From NCBI RefSeq assembly GCF_963675165.1, contig NC_087377.1:13636198-13700197 (forward strand): a stretch of 64,000 bases of DNA, given 5' to 3'. Shown here piece by piece: positions 34,805 to 48,235 of the stretch (position 1 is the stretch's first letter; every line of letters begins with the position of its first letter). The notes below the pieces were generated by a model, which saw nothing but the letters and a program-made list of their open reading frames with translations, was not told where the DNA came from and made no database searches. Position numbers and translations under genes: made by a program. The DNA comes from Halichondria panicea. Its lineage: Eukaryota > Porifera > Demospongiae > Suberitida > Halichondriidae.

Positions 34805-37800
34805 ATGCAAGTACAGGCAGTTATTATCAGCATCCAGCTGTTTAGTCTTGCTGCAGGTAAGTTACACATAGATCATCATCTATACATGTGTTCACTGGAA
34901 CACACAATTTGTTTCAGCCACACTGATATCCACTCCCACTGTGGCCTGTCCTGATGACACTGTCACTTTCACCTGCACTATGCCTGATAGTCTCATACGA
35001 TGGGACGTCACTCCACCACAACAAGCTACATTCAGCATAACTTTAAGAACCAACGACAACATTAACACTGATGAAACACGAGGTACTCCAGCATTCCGTG
35101 GTGTTCTCACTGACTCCAGTGGAGGAATGGTTACTGCCACTCTTACCTCACTGTCTGAGGCCTCCACTGTGGAGGATACTATGGTGGAGTGTGTGGGAGG
35201 GAGCTCACGAGAGGGTCCTCTCACTATCACTGTGGCTGGTGAGTTCTTTGTTCGGAACAAAACATTGTGGAACAAGTAATTAATGCACCCACAGATCCAC
35301 CCTCCCCTCCCCTCAACCCAATAGTATCCTCCATTCTAAACCAACCCAGCTCCTCCATTATTACTCTGGAGTGGGACCCTCCCTCCTCTACTGGTGGTGT
35401 GTCTGTCAGGTATGTCCTCATTATCTCCTCAACATCTCTCTCCGGGTCACCAACCACCGTGGAGACCACCTCCACACAGATCACTGTCTCCTACAACACA
35501 CACTACAATGTGATGGTCAGAGCTGTCAACTGTGTTGGAATGAGTCAAGAAAGTCAAATAGTTGATCTTAGTAAGCTATTTCAAGGTCGTGCGTACAGAT
35601 ATAGTCATGTAGTCCTTCTCTTTACTAAAGTTGTATGCCCCACACCGTCTACTGCTGTTGGTGTGATCATCACTAACACACCTCCTGTCACTATTGGTGG
35701 ATCCATGCTCACCTTCACTTGTAGCGGAGACAATGAAGTGAGAACCTCAACCTGCGGCAGTAATGGGTGGTCTCCTGACCCTGGGTTCTTTGACTGTGGC
35801 ATCCCAGTTACAGGTATCATACATGGGCAATTAACTCTCTAAAGGAATGTTGATCTCATGTATTAGATCCCCCAATCGCCTGTAGCCCTCCAGTTGCACC
35901 ATCTAGAGGTAGTGTGAACATCAGTGGTGGGACACCACCCTTCTCACTGGGTTCAATGGTAATCTATGGCTGTGACAATGGACTGTTCCCCCTTGATGTG
36001 AGAACCAGTACATGCACTGATGTGGAGGGTAGGGGAGAGTGGGTGGAGAATCCTGGGAGCTTTGTGTGCAGGGAGAGGCCAGGTATATAGTCTACATCAA
36101 TTTTCTGTTCATTTTTTCGCTGTGTCTATAAGTGAACGTACTGCACTGTACCTGTCATACCACCGGTGCTATATAGTATATCCTATGTACGTTGCATTTC
36201 ACCACAGTCAACTGTTCTTTACCCTCGGAGCCATCCAACGGAACTATAGTGGACTATGAGATGTTGAATGAGACAGTGTTGGAGGGAACAGTGCTGACTT
36301 ACCAGTGTGACAATGGACTCCCATTGACTGGACCCAACACCATCACTTGCACTAATGCTGGAGTCTGGAGCACTGAGCCTGAGGCAATCATGTGTGTGTT
36401 ACCAACTGAAGGTGAGAGTAATGAACCTGAGGCACATAGCAACCACGGGGTTATGGTAATCCCTTGCGGTCTGTTTGTCTGTGTTATTTTAAGTCTGCTT
36501 ACCTGTGTAAATTATTTTAAGATTAAATTTTTTCCTAATAATTATATAGTAACTTGTAACAACAATTTTTAACAATGGTTTGCTTAGTCACAATCAGTAA
36601 CCACGATTATTTTTTGATAATAATATTACATTGTATAGATCTACTATTAATAGCTAGTACATTGTATACCGGTATACAATGTCACATGCTCCAAGGTTTG
36701 CAGCAACATTGAAGTTACCAACAAGTCAGTTAACCGATTTTGTCTGGAAAAGCATTTTCGTTCGAAGTAACATTTTTCTGGAGACGCAAGCAAGCTAGTG
36801 TCCTATGCTAGCTAATCAACCACATGTCACCCGCTTGGGAAAATCTGAAATAAATCCTGCACTGGTGGTTTGTAACATTTCGGACTTGTTTGCTGTCTCT
36901 GCTGTGATCCTAGTCCCATGCTAGCCTCCTTCACTGGCCTCCCCTGAAGAGAAGGCCTGCTACTGACTGCTTGCATGCGCACGCGCAAAATTAGTGGACA
37001 TTTTTTCCCGTACAAATTCCTATAATTATATTAAATACTGAATTTATCAGAGAAACTATCTTGACAAAGAATACACTAATTGTTAAAGTCATACACAGAG
37101 CTATATATAGCTAGCTAGCTAGAGACAGAGCTGTAGGTTTGTTGTATAGCTATTTTCTTTTAGTCTCGAATACCCCTCAACCTAAAAGCTTTTAGGTTGA
37201 GGCGGGTATTCGAGACTAATTTTCTTTCTGATAGAGTCAGTAGCAGTAGTATAATTATAATTTTTAGTAGACTTTTCACCAGAAGCATTATAGATGGGCG
37301 TGGCCTGTCCATATATAGCAGCTTTCACTCTGTTCAGACGATTGTCATCCGCACACTGTTGCAGGCTGTGAGTCTTTTGTTAACATAGCAGGCTATGGGT
37401 AGCTATCAGAATGCTATCAGATGGGCTAGAAATTAACCTTCTATCGAACTTTCTATCTACTCCACTTCCGTTCTTTGTGACGTCATTGTTTTACTGAGCA
37501 TACACGTTGTTGCATGGTTAACGCATGCGCAAGCAGTCGATATCAGGCCCACTCTTCAAGAAAGTGTGGCCTTGGATCGAGGCTAGTCCCATACATGCAT
37601 GCAGTGCATGTCTGACTATGCACCATCATCTACCATAATTGTGTCCAATAACCGTTTTCAAACGTAAGCCTTATTGTCTTCTGCATGACTGTAATTTATT
37701 GCCCTATACTTGCATGCTGCCATGTTCATACATACACACCGGAAATTTTGGTAGGTGTTTTTAGATGGCCAAATTTAAAACCGTCAAATTAAAAGTTTTC

Positions 37801-38843
37801 CGGTGGACCCAACGCATTGCAGCAGTAGCCACACGCCTAAGATGCCAAATGCATATAGGTGCCAACTTTCCCGCATTTAACACTCTTATCCCGAAAAGAA
37901 ACTTCTATTCACCTAGATATTCCAAATTTTCAAGGTTACTGCTTCTATAATTAGCTGTGTTACTATCCAATAAAACTTATCAAGCCTGGAAAAGTAAAAA
38001 AAAACTACTGCTTGAATCTTTTAACAATAAACAGAAACAGCTTTACACAAGAGAACTTATAGCTTAAGCATCCAATAAGTGGGCGTGAAGAGAGCTGAGC
38101 AGTACGTGATGCTGCTGGGACGGCATCCCCACAACAATTCATGAGATTGTAGGAAAACATGGAAGAATTATAGATATGAATTGTTGCACTGCACTGAAAA
38201 TCAGAGGAATTATTGTGAATTTCTCCTTGGGCCAGTCGCTCAGGGGGGGCTATATAACACCCTTATACGTTTTGAAACTTGGCTGCATTAGGAAGTTGGC
38301 ACCTATTATATGCAAATGGCTCATCCGCCAAATATTCTAGTTAGCTATAATTATAGTATTACTAGATTAATGTTTTGTGAGCAAGGATCAATTTCAAATA
38401 TAAAAAATTAAAACCTAAATTAGTACTGGTGATTACACACAGAACGCAGATTGCAAGAGGTAAATTAATTTTTCTGCTGATTTGGTTCACCACAAAATAT
38501 TCTAGTAACAATACAACCCCGTGTACTGATACTCTGGGTGTGATATACAACTGCCTCAGCCTGCTTCTATCCCAATATTTATTGCTAATCCTTCACAGCT
38601 GCCACCCTATCAACTGGTGTAACTATTGCCATCAGTGTTACTACTACTTTCGTTGCCATTACTATCCTTGGATTTCTCGCTGGACTCCTAGTGATGTATT
38701 CGTTTACGCGTAAGAAGGCAAGAAAAACAGCATTATCTGTTGTAGAACCCACTAAACCAGTTGGTCCTGTTTATGAGGAGGTGTCACCCAAAGAGGAGAT
38801 TGAACTGAACACTAACCAGGCGTATGGACCATTAGGACTGTGA
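34805..38843 (+). CDS. Receptor gene E: Ig-FN3-CCP-CCP-CCP-TM
   Basis: Seven exons all join in phase 1 with no stop: 34805-34856 (signal MQVQAVIISIQLFSLAA), 34918-35238 (Ig-like, about 18-124; C in VACPDD and FTC, W in IRWDV), 35295-35570 (FN3, to about 216), 35631-35813 (CCP1), 35867-36082 (CCP2), 36208-36411 (CCP3, to about 417) and 38599-38843 (TM about 426-449, tail). The predicted protein is 498 aa and single-pass, with the outside N-terminal. The tail carries VYEEVSPKEEIEL and NQAYGPLGL. The last intron is 2.2 kb and holds a perfect palindrome. If its donor is not used, the frame runs to 36572 and gives another hydrophobic end without the conserved tail. Function unknown; cell-surface recognition is inferred. 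Confidence 0.85.
36573..38598. other. Large last intron of gene E
   Basis: A 2.2-kb intron (36412-38598), much longer than the 55-125 bp introns elsewhere in this gene. It includes the palindrome at 37161-37218 and AGCTAGCT runs. I see no gene in it. Its expansion probably comes from inserted repeats. Confidence 0.5.
37161..37218. repeat. Palindrome with 28-bp arms
   Basis: TAGTCTCGAATACCCCTCAA, continuing to AAAAG, is followed at once by its inverse (CTTTTAGGTTGAGG ... CGAGACTA) with one unpaired base. It could form a cruciform or be a minimal MITE. Confidence 0.85.
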
Positions 38844-39235
38844 ATTAAACTTCATGCTACTGACTTTTGTACTAACTATCATCATGCATACATAATGTTT
38901 TCTAGCCAGCAGTATAGCATATGTTTCACCTGCTGTACATTGCTAACCATTAATTTTAACAGTTACTGTAATTATTATAGCAATTACATAATAATGTTTG
39001 TTAATAAAAATGTATAATAAATATGCACAACATTGAGGGAAGCTACAGCTACTGTTCTGTCAAACTGTCCAGATACCTGCAGTTAATAATAAAGGAAGTG
39101 CATTACATCTGCCATATGAAGTTAGGAAAGTAAGTGTAAAATATTGGTTTGTTATAAGAGAGATTTCATGCACGTCAAAGTCACCACAAACAAAATAATG
39201 TGCACCCCCTCAGATTTCAACGAAACTTGGCATAA

Positions 39236-39585
39236 ATTATATCAAGAGTAGCTATATGATTATTATAGAGAGAATCGAACGTAGGCATACTGTGTATCAG
39301 ATGTATGCGGAGAGTAATGTGACTTCCTGTATCTGTCACAAGCTTGGAATTTGCACACTGACCAATCCAAGAGTGGGTGATGTAATCTATCAACCCATCC
39401 AAGTGTGGGTGATGTAATCTACTTTCTTGATAGATTACATCACCCACACTTGGATTGGTCAGTGTACAAATTCCAAGCTTGTGAGACAGATACAGGAAGT
39501 CACGTTACTCTCCGCATACATCTGATGCACAGTATGCCTACGTTTGATACTCTCTTCTCTATCATATACTCTTGATTATATGTAC
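39236..39585. repeat. Large hairpin, ~155-bp arms
   Basis: 39236-39400 and 39427-39585 are near-perfect inverse copies (landmarks CAAGCTTGGAATTTG, GTAGGCATACTGTG, GGGTGATGTAATCTA). The loop is about 25 bp. It is MITE-like and would produce a long dsRNA if transcribed. Confidence 0.85.
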
Positions 39586-40455
39586 ATACCTTTCCATAAT
39601 ATAATTATTAGTCACATGAATCAGCCACACCCCTCAGAGAGGAACGTCAGAGTACTCTCTACGTAATATCATGACAATGGAATGTATTAGTACAAGCTGA
39701 CAAAACCATAAAACCATGATTATTATAACAGTGCCACATCCGCTATCTCTATTTAGCCACAATATTTGCTTGCTGCTCAACTGCAGGTAAAGTTTCATTA
39801 TTTGCTGCCTCCTATTCAAGTCACCTGATACTTGTGAGCAATCTCATTGGTCAGACAGTCTCGTTTAGGAAGAGCGACTGATTTATGAGACACACGCTGC
39901 CAATTTTATTCCCATACTTAGTTCATAGAACACATTAACTTCTGCCATGATTCGGATAAAAACTGATTAATTCACCGTACTCCTTATGATATAGTCTTTC
40001 AGATGACACGTTTAAAGGGGGTGGGCACTCAAAAGGCTAAAGGCGTCAAAGCTCATTGTTGTAACCTTTAATTACTCCAAAATGGCGTCTATAGTTACTA
40101 TTTTCCGCCTTTTACAACTTAATTTCGTGATGGGATCAGAAGATATAGACATTGCAATATAAAAGTGAACTGCAGTTATTGACATGACTGTGGGTCATTC
40201 CATAAGAATTGCCTATAGCTAAAGAGTAACCTTTCAGAATTCTCCGAAGCATCACGTATAGACTAGATAGAGCAAATAATTAACACACATAAGAATTTAT
40301 TTATTGCTTCTGAGATAAGGCTACCTCTTAAAAGAGAAACAACTTATGATCAGAGTGTTTCCAGAGTGTATTCTTGTAGCTTATGTAACAACTAGGGTTT
40401 CACAATGTTGTGTGGCCAGATTATGGGATAACATTTAATAATTTGGTTTGAGAAA

Positions 40456-40620
40456 GGTATACTGTATAGCGGATAATTTTCGTTGGTGCAATTTCATACA
40501 AACTACCCATTTGTATTCGTACAGGTCAGGATGGTGACGTGATGAAAAATTTCTCAGTTTTAATTTTTGTAGCCACTGATACGAAAATTTCCACCATACA
40601 AAAATAACCCACTATAAGGT
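40456..40620. mobile_element. Diverged relative of MITE 17667-17904
   Basis: It starts GGTATACTGTATAGCGGATA and ends ...ACTATAAGGTA, with a CGAAAATTTCC inner motif. This resembles the TACCGTATAGCG...CGAAATTTTCG family. The arms are poorly conserved. Confidence 0.35.
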
Positions 40621-41739
40621 AATTGGCAGAAATTATGCTCTATAGCATATAGGTGGCCGGGTCACCAACATTTTGGTGAATTTTGAAGCACTCGTAAATA
40701 ATTATGATACATGGGGCTAAAATTGGGTGTGGTTATTAGTATGTATGTTTCACTGAAATCTGAGGGGGTGCTCATTTTTTGTGGTGACTAAATTGAGGAA
40801 TGTCCCATAAACGAAGTAAGTACTTTAAGTGATACCAATTCACACAATGTACGTGCCGGGTATACAGTGGAAGTTTAGCCTAAGCTGAGTGGGTTTGGCT
40901 GTGAGTTAACTTAAGGGTCATACTGAATGACACAATAAACATACGTGGGTACAGTAACAATCGTCCTGTATAAGGAAAGTTGGACTTGAGCCTATGTCAT
41001 GCCATACAGTGCTATCATGATATTACACAAAGACTCACATTGGATTATGTTGTTCTATTCTCCCTCTGAGGATCATTCTCCCCAGCAGCTGACAGAGTGA
41101 GGTGAGACAGTCCACTCCAGCAGACTGCACCAGGCATTGTCACTGCTCTGTGGTGGATGGGGGTATATGGTATAGATCTACATTATCAATAATTTATTGG
41201 AAAAAAGGACACAAAGTGTTTTGGAACAAACCTATGATATTGAAAGTAATGGCTCCTACACAGTCCTAATAATAACTTACCAGTCCATAGAAGATACATG
41301 CTCTAGGTGTCTCTTGAACACTCTCTCACCTAGTAGCTTGGCAAACACTGGAAACTGTGGACAGAGAAAGAGAGAGAGCAACATTGAACACATATGCATT
41401 CAAAAAGAAGTGAGAGAGAACATTTCAAGGGAACTGGAGGAGGGAAAAGGATTTAGTTAATTATACGTCTGCCTCAATTTACATCGTACTCAACACTTGG
41501 ACACTTGGATCCTTGTGTATCACTATAGTGACCACCACATTTATACCACATGCACATCTACAAAAGTACCATTATCACACACATTATTGTACATGATCAG
41601 TACACCTAATCTACAACATCAATACCTTTATCCCATACCCCACTACACCCTCAATCACATAGCACATCCACACACATCACACACTCTCACTCAGCAGAGC
41701 CTTGCAGTTCTCTTCTCACTCTTGCAGCTACCAATTAAT

Positions 41740-42056
41740 AGCTAGCGTTCTAGTGCAGAGCTAACTACTAAGTGGAGTAGCAACACTACATGGACAAGTT
41801 TTGCTACGCACTCTTCTGAAAAGGCTGCAATGGCATTCCAAGTAAGCAAAAGTAGGCATAACTAGAGAACAAAACATTATGTTGCAAATCCACGAATTAA
41901 AATCCAAGAAAACGTTACTAGAAGCCTATAGAAACTTTTACTTACAATTCATTGATCATTGAGCAGCTGTAGCAGTCTACACACACAGACAAACAAACAG
42001 ACACACAAACACACTACTGTATACCTCGCTTGCCATGTGCATCGAGGCATAATAAT
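41740..42056. repeat. CA-bearing interspersed repeat, copy 2
   Basis: Same order of landmarks as at 26525-27055 (TGCAATGGCATTCCAAGTAA ... GAGCAGCTGTAGCAG ... TATACCTCGCTTG ... GAGGCATAATAA), but with only a short interrupted CA tract. Confidence 0.8.
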
Positions 42057-42941
42057 TATTATAATCTGCCTCAATTTACATCACACAACACATTCACAAC
42101 CCTTGGATCCACTAGTGACCAGTGACCACCACATTTATACCACATGCACATGTACAAAGTACCTTATCAAACACATCTTTGTACAAAATCAATACACCTA
42201 ATCTGTATGCTGCTCTCACCAGCGTCACCAAGGCCTATGGTGAGACCTCTAAACAAAAGGAAAATCTCTCTATCATATCCGTAAATATCAATAATTGTAA
42301 GCAGTACAAAAGGTTTGTAAATGGTAAGCATCAGTCAACCAATAAACACATTCTGTACTAGGGTGGGTAGATTTGGTAAAGACTTCAGAATGGATAAGCA
42401 ACAATCACACTGAGCCAAAAACAGACGGTAAAGACCCACTACACTAAAAACATTAAGTGAGACAACATTTAGTAAGACAACAGGTTGAACTGCATGCATG
42501 TGTGTGTGTGTGTGGGTAGTAGTATCAATAAATGCAACAAAGGAAGATTCATGTATGCAGATGAACTACTGTGGTTGCTTAATTAATTAAGTAAATGTTG
42601 TTAGAATGAATAGCTTGCATGGCTTGTATTACAGTCCCACTTACTCATTACCACTGGATCTACCGCATGCCATATCTAATGTACTGACTGCATATACTCA
42701 CCAGCCTCAGGAGTTCCTTTGCCAGTTGCTCCTCGTGATGGTCTCCCAGCTCACTCCAGGTTGGTCGTCCAGAGCAACTCTTCATCATCCCACTGGCACA
42801 AGTATAATTATCATTTCAGTCAAGCAACAGCTGAGACAAAACATACGGTAAAGATCCACTACAATAAACATCAAGCGAGACAAGTGTACTAGAGTGAATT
42901 AGCAAAGATCGGCGACCACGCATAATATAATCGATCATTGC

Positions 42942-43325
42942 CAGTGGTGGATCTAGGATTATTGTCAGGGGGGTTCTAGTGGCAAGGCAGCATTTATCTA
43001 AAAAAAGGTTGTCGTTTCTATGGAACAGTGAGCATGCGCATCAAAACATTAGATTTTGCCTAAAACAAAAGGTCAGCACTCCTTAGAGACAGTCAGCATG
43101 TGCTGGAGGTTTAGAGCCTTTTAGTGACTATAGAACTGCACAAACAGAGCTTCGCAGGACTTAGGAGAACTGAAAGTAAGTGATGAGTGAATATGAAAGC
43201 TTGTAATCAAGGAAAAACTTGCTAAGTAGCTGCTTAAGCCTCCCACTCACTTATGTGTGGACAAACCACTGTAAGGTCAGGAGGGTGCTTAAGCACCCTC
43301 GCTCTACCGGCTAGATCCGCCCCTG
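42942..43325. mobile_element. hAT-like MITE, CAGTGGTGGATCTAG ends
   Basis: CAGTGGTGGATCTAG at 42942 pairs with CTAGATCCGCCCCTG ending at 43325 (a few mismatches). The flanks ATTGC and ACTGC give a 5-bp near-duplication. It encodes no protein. It is related in type to the elements at 5487-6099 and 55075-55330. Confidence 0.75.
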
Positions 43326-43465
43326 ACTGCTACGAGCGTTGTTAAGGACAACTACACACTCTTTTGCCTATCAAAATGTAGCTCTTTCTTATAGCTCTAT
43401 TTATGCTGTAAGTTTGATCAGCTGACTAATTGTCATCATGTTATAAGCGATAGTGACTACCGAAT

Positions 43466-43830
<365 letters not shown>

Positions 43831-44300
43831 CCAGAGATCAATCAGATACAATTATACATACAGACAAAGGGAATGAGTGTCGTGTTTCTTATACCGGGAA
43901 TTAAGCATTTTAGGAAGTTACCGTCTAAAAGAGATGAGTGAGACATGTAAACCATTGGACATTAGTAGAGACTAACACTCACCATCTATTAACGGCAGGC
44001 TATTGTCATGGAAACACTCCAACAGTACTCTCACCAGTCGTCCCACGTATATAGTCTCAGACAATCCTTGTTCACTTATGTGTGTCTGTTGTGTGTGTGT
44101 GTGGGGGGGGGGATTGCTAAGCTGTATAATGTGTAGACATGCATGCATGCATGTGTGCTAATAAAAAAAATCACAACATGAGACCTAAAAAAAATAGGGT
44201 TTAGAGGATGTGCAAGCCACTTGATCTAGAGCACTGCATGCATGGCTCTGGGAGAGTCGATACATGTATTACGTAATTATTGTGAAGATTGTGAGCAGGT

Positions 44301-44463
44301 ATATTTCGAGGGTATAACTTTAATTCGCGGAATGACCGGTTTTCGCGGATTTAATTTCCGTGGAATAGCTGCCTTTTGTAGCATTTACGCATACGATTTA
44401 AATTCGTGAGTATATAAATGTTCGCTTAATTAATTAGCGAGAACATTTACACCCTTGAAATAT
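44301..44463. mobile_element. Short MITE, CATATTTC(G/A)AGGGTGTAA ends
   Basis: ATATTTCGAGGGTATAA at 44301 pairs with TTACACCCTTGAAATAT ending at 44462. The interior shows TTCGCGG-rich sequence, as in the 17667 family. It lies about 170 bp upstream of gene G. Confidence 0.6.
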
Positions 44464-44518
44464 GTTTAGTGTGATATTTTCTATCATTATAAATATTCTG
44501 ACTGTCTATTCGAAAACA

Positions 44519-44540
44519 GGAAGTGTAATTAAAAGAAGCT
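44519..44540 (+). promoter_or_regulatory. Conserved upstream motif, gene G
   Basis: GGAAGTGTAATTAAAAGAAG followed by CT lies 112 bp before the start codon. The same string precedes genes H and I at 98 and 95 bp. GGAAGT is an ETS-type core and TAATTA a homeodomain-type core; factor binding is inference. Confidence 0.55.
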
Positions 44541-44630
44541 CTGAATATAAAGGAAGTAAACAAATTAAAGTAGGTTGCCTAGTCAGCAATAATATTGAAA
44601 TGCAACCTTCTAACTATCAATAAATAAGAG

Positions 44631-46070
44631 ATGACACTAATAGAGATAAAGCTCATTAGAGTTCTTCTGATTTGCTTTCTGGCTGGCTTCAGCACTGGTA
44701 TAAGACTAACTATTCAATTATAGATTTCCTTACATTAATTGCTGCATTTGTTGTAAAGCACAATATTCAGTGAGTGTGGAGAGACCATGTCCAATGGAAA
44801 CAGTCACTTTCACCTGCACTGCTCCTGGAGATTCCTTGAGATGGGAACCATCAGATGTGGCTCGCATCGACATCTTCTCCACCTTAGATCTCAATGAACC
44901 ACTAGTGCGATCAGGTTACACTGTGAGACTGATTGCAGTTGATAACAATACACTAACATCTACTCTGTCAAGAACAGCAGAGAATGGGACCACTGTGTCG
45001 TGTTCGGGGTTTGTGGACCCACTGCTTACTCGAACAACAATAGGATCTTCAATGATCCGATTGGTTGGTGAGTTGCAGTTAGTACTTCGTCTATTGTCTG
45101 TTTATATATATATACAATTAGATCTACCAGGACCACCTTCCACCATCAGGCACTCCATTTCAAGCAGCTCTGCCAATGACGTTAGTGTATCTATACAGTA
45201 GAACCCTCCTACTGAGACTGGTGGTAGAGATGACCTCACCTACACAGTGACTGTCTCACCTCTGGCCCAGCTCTCTGCTACTGTCCTCACACCCACCTCT
45301 GTCACTGTGACTGCTCAATACAATGTGGACTACACTGTCAGTGTTGTGGCTACCAACTGTGCTGGGAGCAGTACAACTGTTGAGTACAACTTTAGGATTG
45401 GTGAGTATATATATATTTTACACACTATGTCAACTGATTCTCCTCTCAGGCGTCTGTCCTGTGTTGACTAACCCCATGAATGGAGCCTTTGTACCAGTCT
45501 TCAGCAGATTACCAGGATCCACGGTAACCATCCAGTGTGATGTTGAGTATGTATCTGCTGTTACTAGGGTGACATGTGAGGGTACACTGATGTGGAGTCC
45601 AGACCCTGAGGCTATTGAGTGTACATCACGAACCACACCTACTCCCACAACTCGTGAGTTAAGCTCTTGGCTGTATAGTTATGGATACAATTGTTAATGA
45701 ATTAAATATTCATTACACAGTCCCTCCAATAAACTGCACGACTCTACTATCCCCACCACTTGAACCATCTACAGCTGCACCTTGTAATTGTAATTGTAAT
45801 TGCGCCAGCCTCTCTGATGGTAGTCGATTTGATGCAGCTCTCTCCATCAGCGTGGTTGCCACGGCAATTCTATTCACGATAATAAGATTATTTGTGGGAC
45901 TCTTGATAATGTATTTGCTCATGCATAAGAAGAATGTGTACTCCCCGTCAGCTAAAGAGCAAGCTAACGTAGGACCCACTGCACCAGCTGGTCCTGTTTA
46001 TGAGGAGGTGTCACCCAAAGAGGAGATTGAACTGAACACTAACCATGCGTACGGACCAGTAGGACTATGA
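44631..46070 (+). pseudogene. Receptor gene G (SP-Ig-FN3-CCP-TM), nonsense codon
   Basis: Exons 44631-44697 (signal, IRVLLICFLAGFSTG), 44771-45067 (Ig-like), 45122-45400 (FN3), 45450-45653 (CCP1) and 45721-46070 join in phase 1. FN3 has TAG at 45199-45201 where genes H and I have TGG (Trp of QWDPP/GWDPP), which would stop the protein at about residue 147. The last exon is a fusion: the beginning of CCP2 (PPINCTTLLSPP) runs directly into the stalk and TM exon (NCNCNCASLSDGSRFD), so most of CCP2, its GC-AG intron and the TM-exon start were lost while the frame was kept. The tail is intact apart from NHAYGPVGL. Confidence 0.85.
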
Positions 46071-46639
46071 AACTTATGGTAATTTTCGTAAACAATAACG
46101 TTGTTCATTAAAAAGCCACTACACATGTTAGGTGAGACAGTCTCACTCCAGCAGACTGCACCAGCGCATTGTCACTGCTCTGAGGGTGGAGTACTTGTAA
46201 TAACTGGAGTATGCAGATCTCATTATCTATTGAAATAGCATACATGTAGGAAACAAGGACAGAGAAACATTGAACACATTCAAAGAAGTTAGATACGTGT
46301 ATAGCCACAGTACAATTTACAAAGAAATTGTTATGTGAAACCTACTTCAAAAGTATCGAATGTTTCTTACAATGTCAGCTTTTGAGGAAACTTAGCTGTC
46401 TAAGAAATTTCAACCCACGCCATCGATAGTACAACATACATCACTAAAGTAACTTCATAGACTTATAGAGAGCATAATTATAGGGTCACCAGAGGACGTC
46501 CGACATGCGTGCACGAACAATTATAAGTGCTAGTGTTTTTTTTGGCCTGGACGTTATCAGCAAGGACATTAATGCACTGAACTTATAATAGTGATTCGTG
46601 CACGCATGTCGATGACACAATGAGTATCCATTTATCTAT

Positions 46640-47330
46640 CACCCATCTCACCAGTTTGAGCAGTGTCTCCAGGAGGTTGATGTGTTGAGGGTAGTGTCTG
46701 TGTTGTAGTGTCTCAGCACAGAGGGGAGGAGGGAGGACACTCGGTCACCACACCCACTCACACCACTCAGCTCTCTAAGTAGGAGAATGAAACTGGAGGG
46801 GGCGTACAAGATTAGAACTGCTAGCTATTATGTATAACTCTACAATTCTACAAAGCTCACTTGAGAATTCTCTTGTGTACACTGGCCCACATTTATCTGC
46901 CACATAATCTACAAAGCACACGGACCCTTATCACAAACACCTTTGTACACATAAGCTAGGATACCTTATCCCATACCCCACCTAAAGCTCCACACATTCA
47001 TGGAAACACTCTATCGTATATATAGCGGGTAATTTACAGGGGTCAAACATTCGTAGTTTGTCAGTTCGTCGGATGAATTTTCATGGCTCTAGGATATTGT
47101 AAGTCTACTTGCACAGACACATCAACATCAAAACAAGATAGATCTGCTAACAAATATTTGTGCTATAGAAATATCATGGATTTGGCTAGCTCGTCCACAA
47201 CTGTGTTCCAATCACAGAAACTCACCATTTTGTGGATGTGCTGCTCTACCAGCTGCACTCCCCTGGTCTGTGTGACCACCCTCCAGGTCTCCTGAGAGTA
47301 GAGCCTCACACCCTCAGCCACATAGTACCT
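46640..47330 (-). pseudogene. Minus-strand exon relics, second set
   Basis: At about 46790-46655 a piece reads ELSGVSGCGDRVSSLLPSVL and then shifts frame. At 47328-47227, flanked by AG and GTGAGT, a piece reads YYVAEGVRLYSQETWRVVTQ, then RGVQLVEQHIHKM. A block near 46135-46195 matches the one at 41110-41165. Partial copies recur at 54760-54840, 59519-59650 and 60655-60725. It is α-helical in look; I do not recognise the family. Confidence 0.45.
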
Positions 47331-48069
47331 GAGGGGGAGGGAGAAATAGTGAAATACAGTTGGGTAAAATAAACAAATGACCCTCAGAAAAAAGTAAAAC
47401 TTAGGTAAAAATGTCCTATGCAAAGTATAATCCGAGCGAAGCAAGGCTCTAATCAGGTTCATTTTAGTGGTGGTAGTGGACAACGATGGCAAACACGTTC
47501 ATTAGAACTAGTGGCCTATAAATTGATAACGGTTTGACTTTGGATGTGTTAGTGATTGTACTAAAGACCTTTAGCTCAGGTCTACAGCTCAGAAGGCATT
47601 TTCAAGCATTCTTGTCATTATAAGCTATATTACTGGTTGATGATTCGTGACATTTAGATCATTACCACACACAATCCTATTGTGACACACCTCAACATTA
47701 GCACTGCAGTGTATCCATAGTTACAATCTGCAAGGACAACCTCTCTACCATGTATAAAGTGGTAACCTACAGAATAAACATAATAAGCAATAGAGTTGCA
47801 AATGGTAAGCATCAGTCAACCAATATGCACATTCTGTACTAGGGTGGGTAGATTTGGTAAAGATTTCAAAACGAATAAGCACTAATCACTCTGATCCCAC
47901 TCAACAATAAACATTAAGTGAGATAAGAATTAATGGTTGTAGCTTTGATGGAGGGTCATAACCTACTACCAATATTTGATTATTACCGGTTGGCTGGTCG
48001 CAAGTGTCACTGTGGGTAGGTGTGGTTGATTTCCTCTGTGGGGAGGTATGTGGACATACGCAACTGAAA

Positions 48070-48226
48070 GGGATCGAGAAGGAGAAAGGGTGTATATAAT
48101 TATGGTGAAAGATAGTATGTGGGAGAGAGGGGGGTAGAGTGAAGGAGAAAGGGTGTATATATGGTGAAAGATAGTGGGGGAGAGGGGGGTAGAGTGAGGG
48201 AGAAAGGGTGTATATAGTGAGAGATA
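48070..48226. repeat. Tandem repeat, ~57-bp unit x 2.7
   Basis: Units begin AGAAAGGGTGTATATA and include GGTGAAAGATAGT and GAGAGGGGGGTAGAGTGA. Confidence 0.8.
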
Positions 48227-48235
48227 GTGTTGACA

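Larger units (their letters stand above)
39178..40791. mobile_element. Possible element, ~45-bp inverted ends
   Basis: AGTCACCACAAACAAAATAA ... CACCCCCTCAGATTTCA at 39178-39225 is matched inversely at about 40752-40791. No target duplication is clear and no ORF of note lies inside. It may be a non-autonomous transposon carrying other insertions. Confidence 0.5.
38844..41280. other. Spacer with nested inverted repeats
   Basis: No gene was recognised. It contains the elements at 39178-40791, 39236-39585 and 40456-40620, and otherwise AT-rich sequence. Confidence 0.45.
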
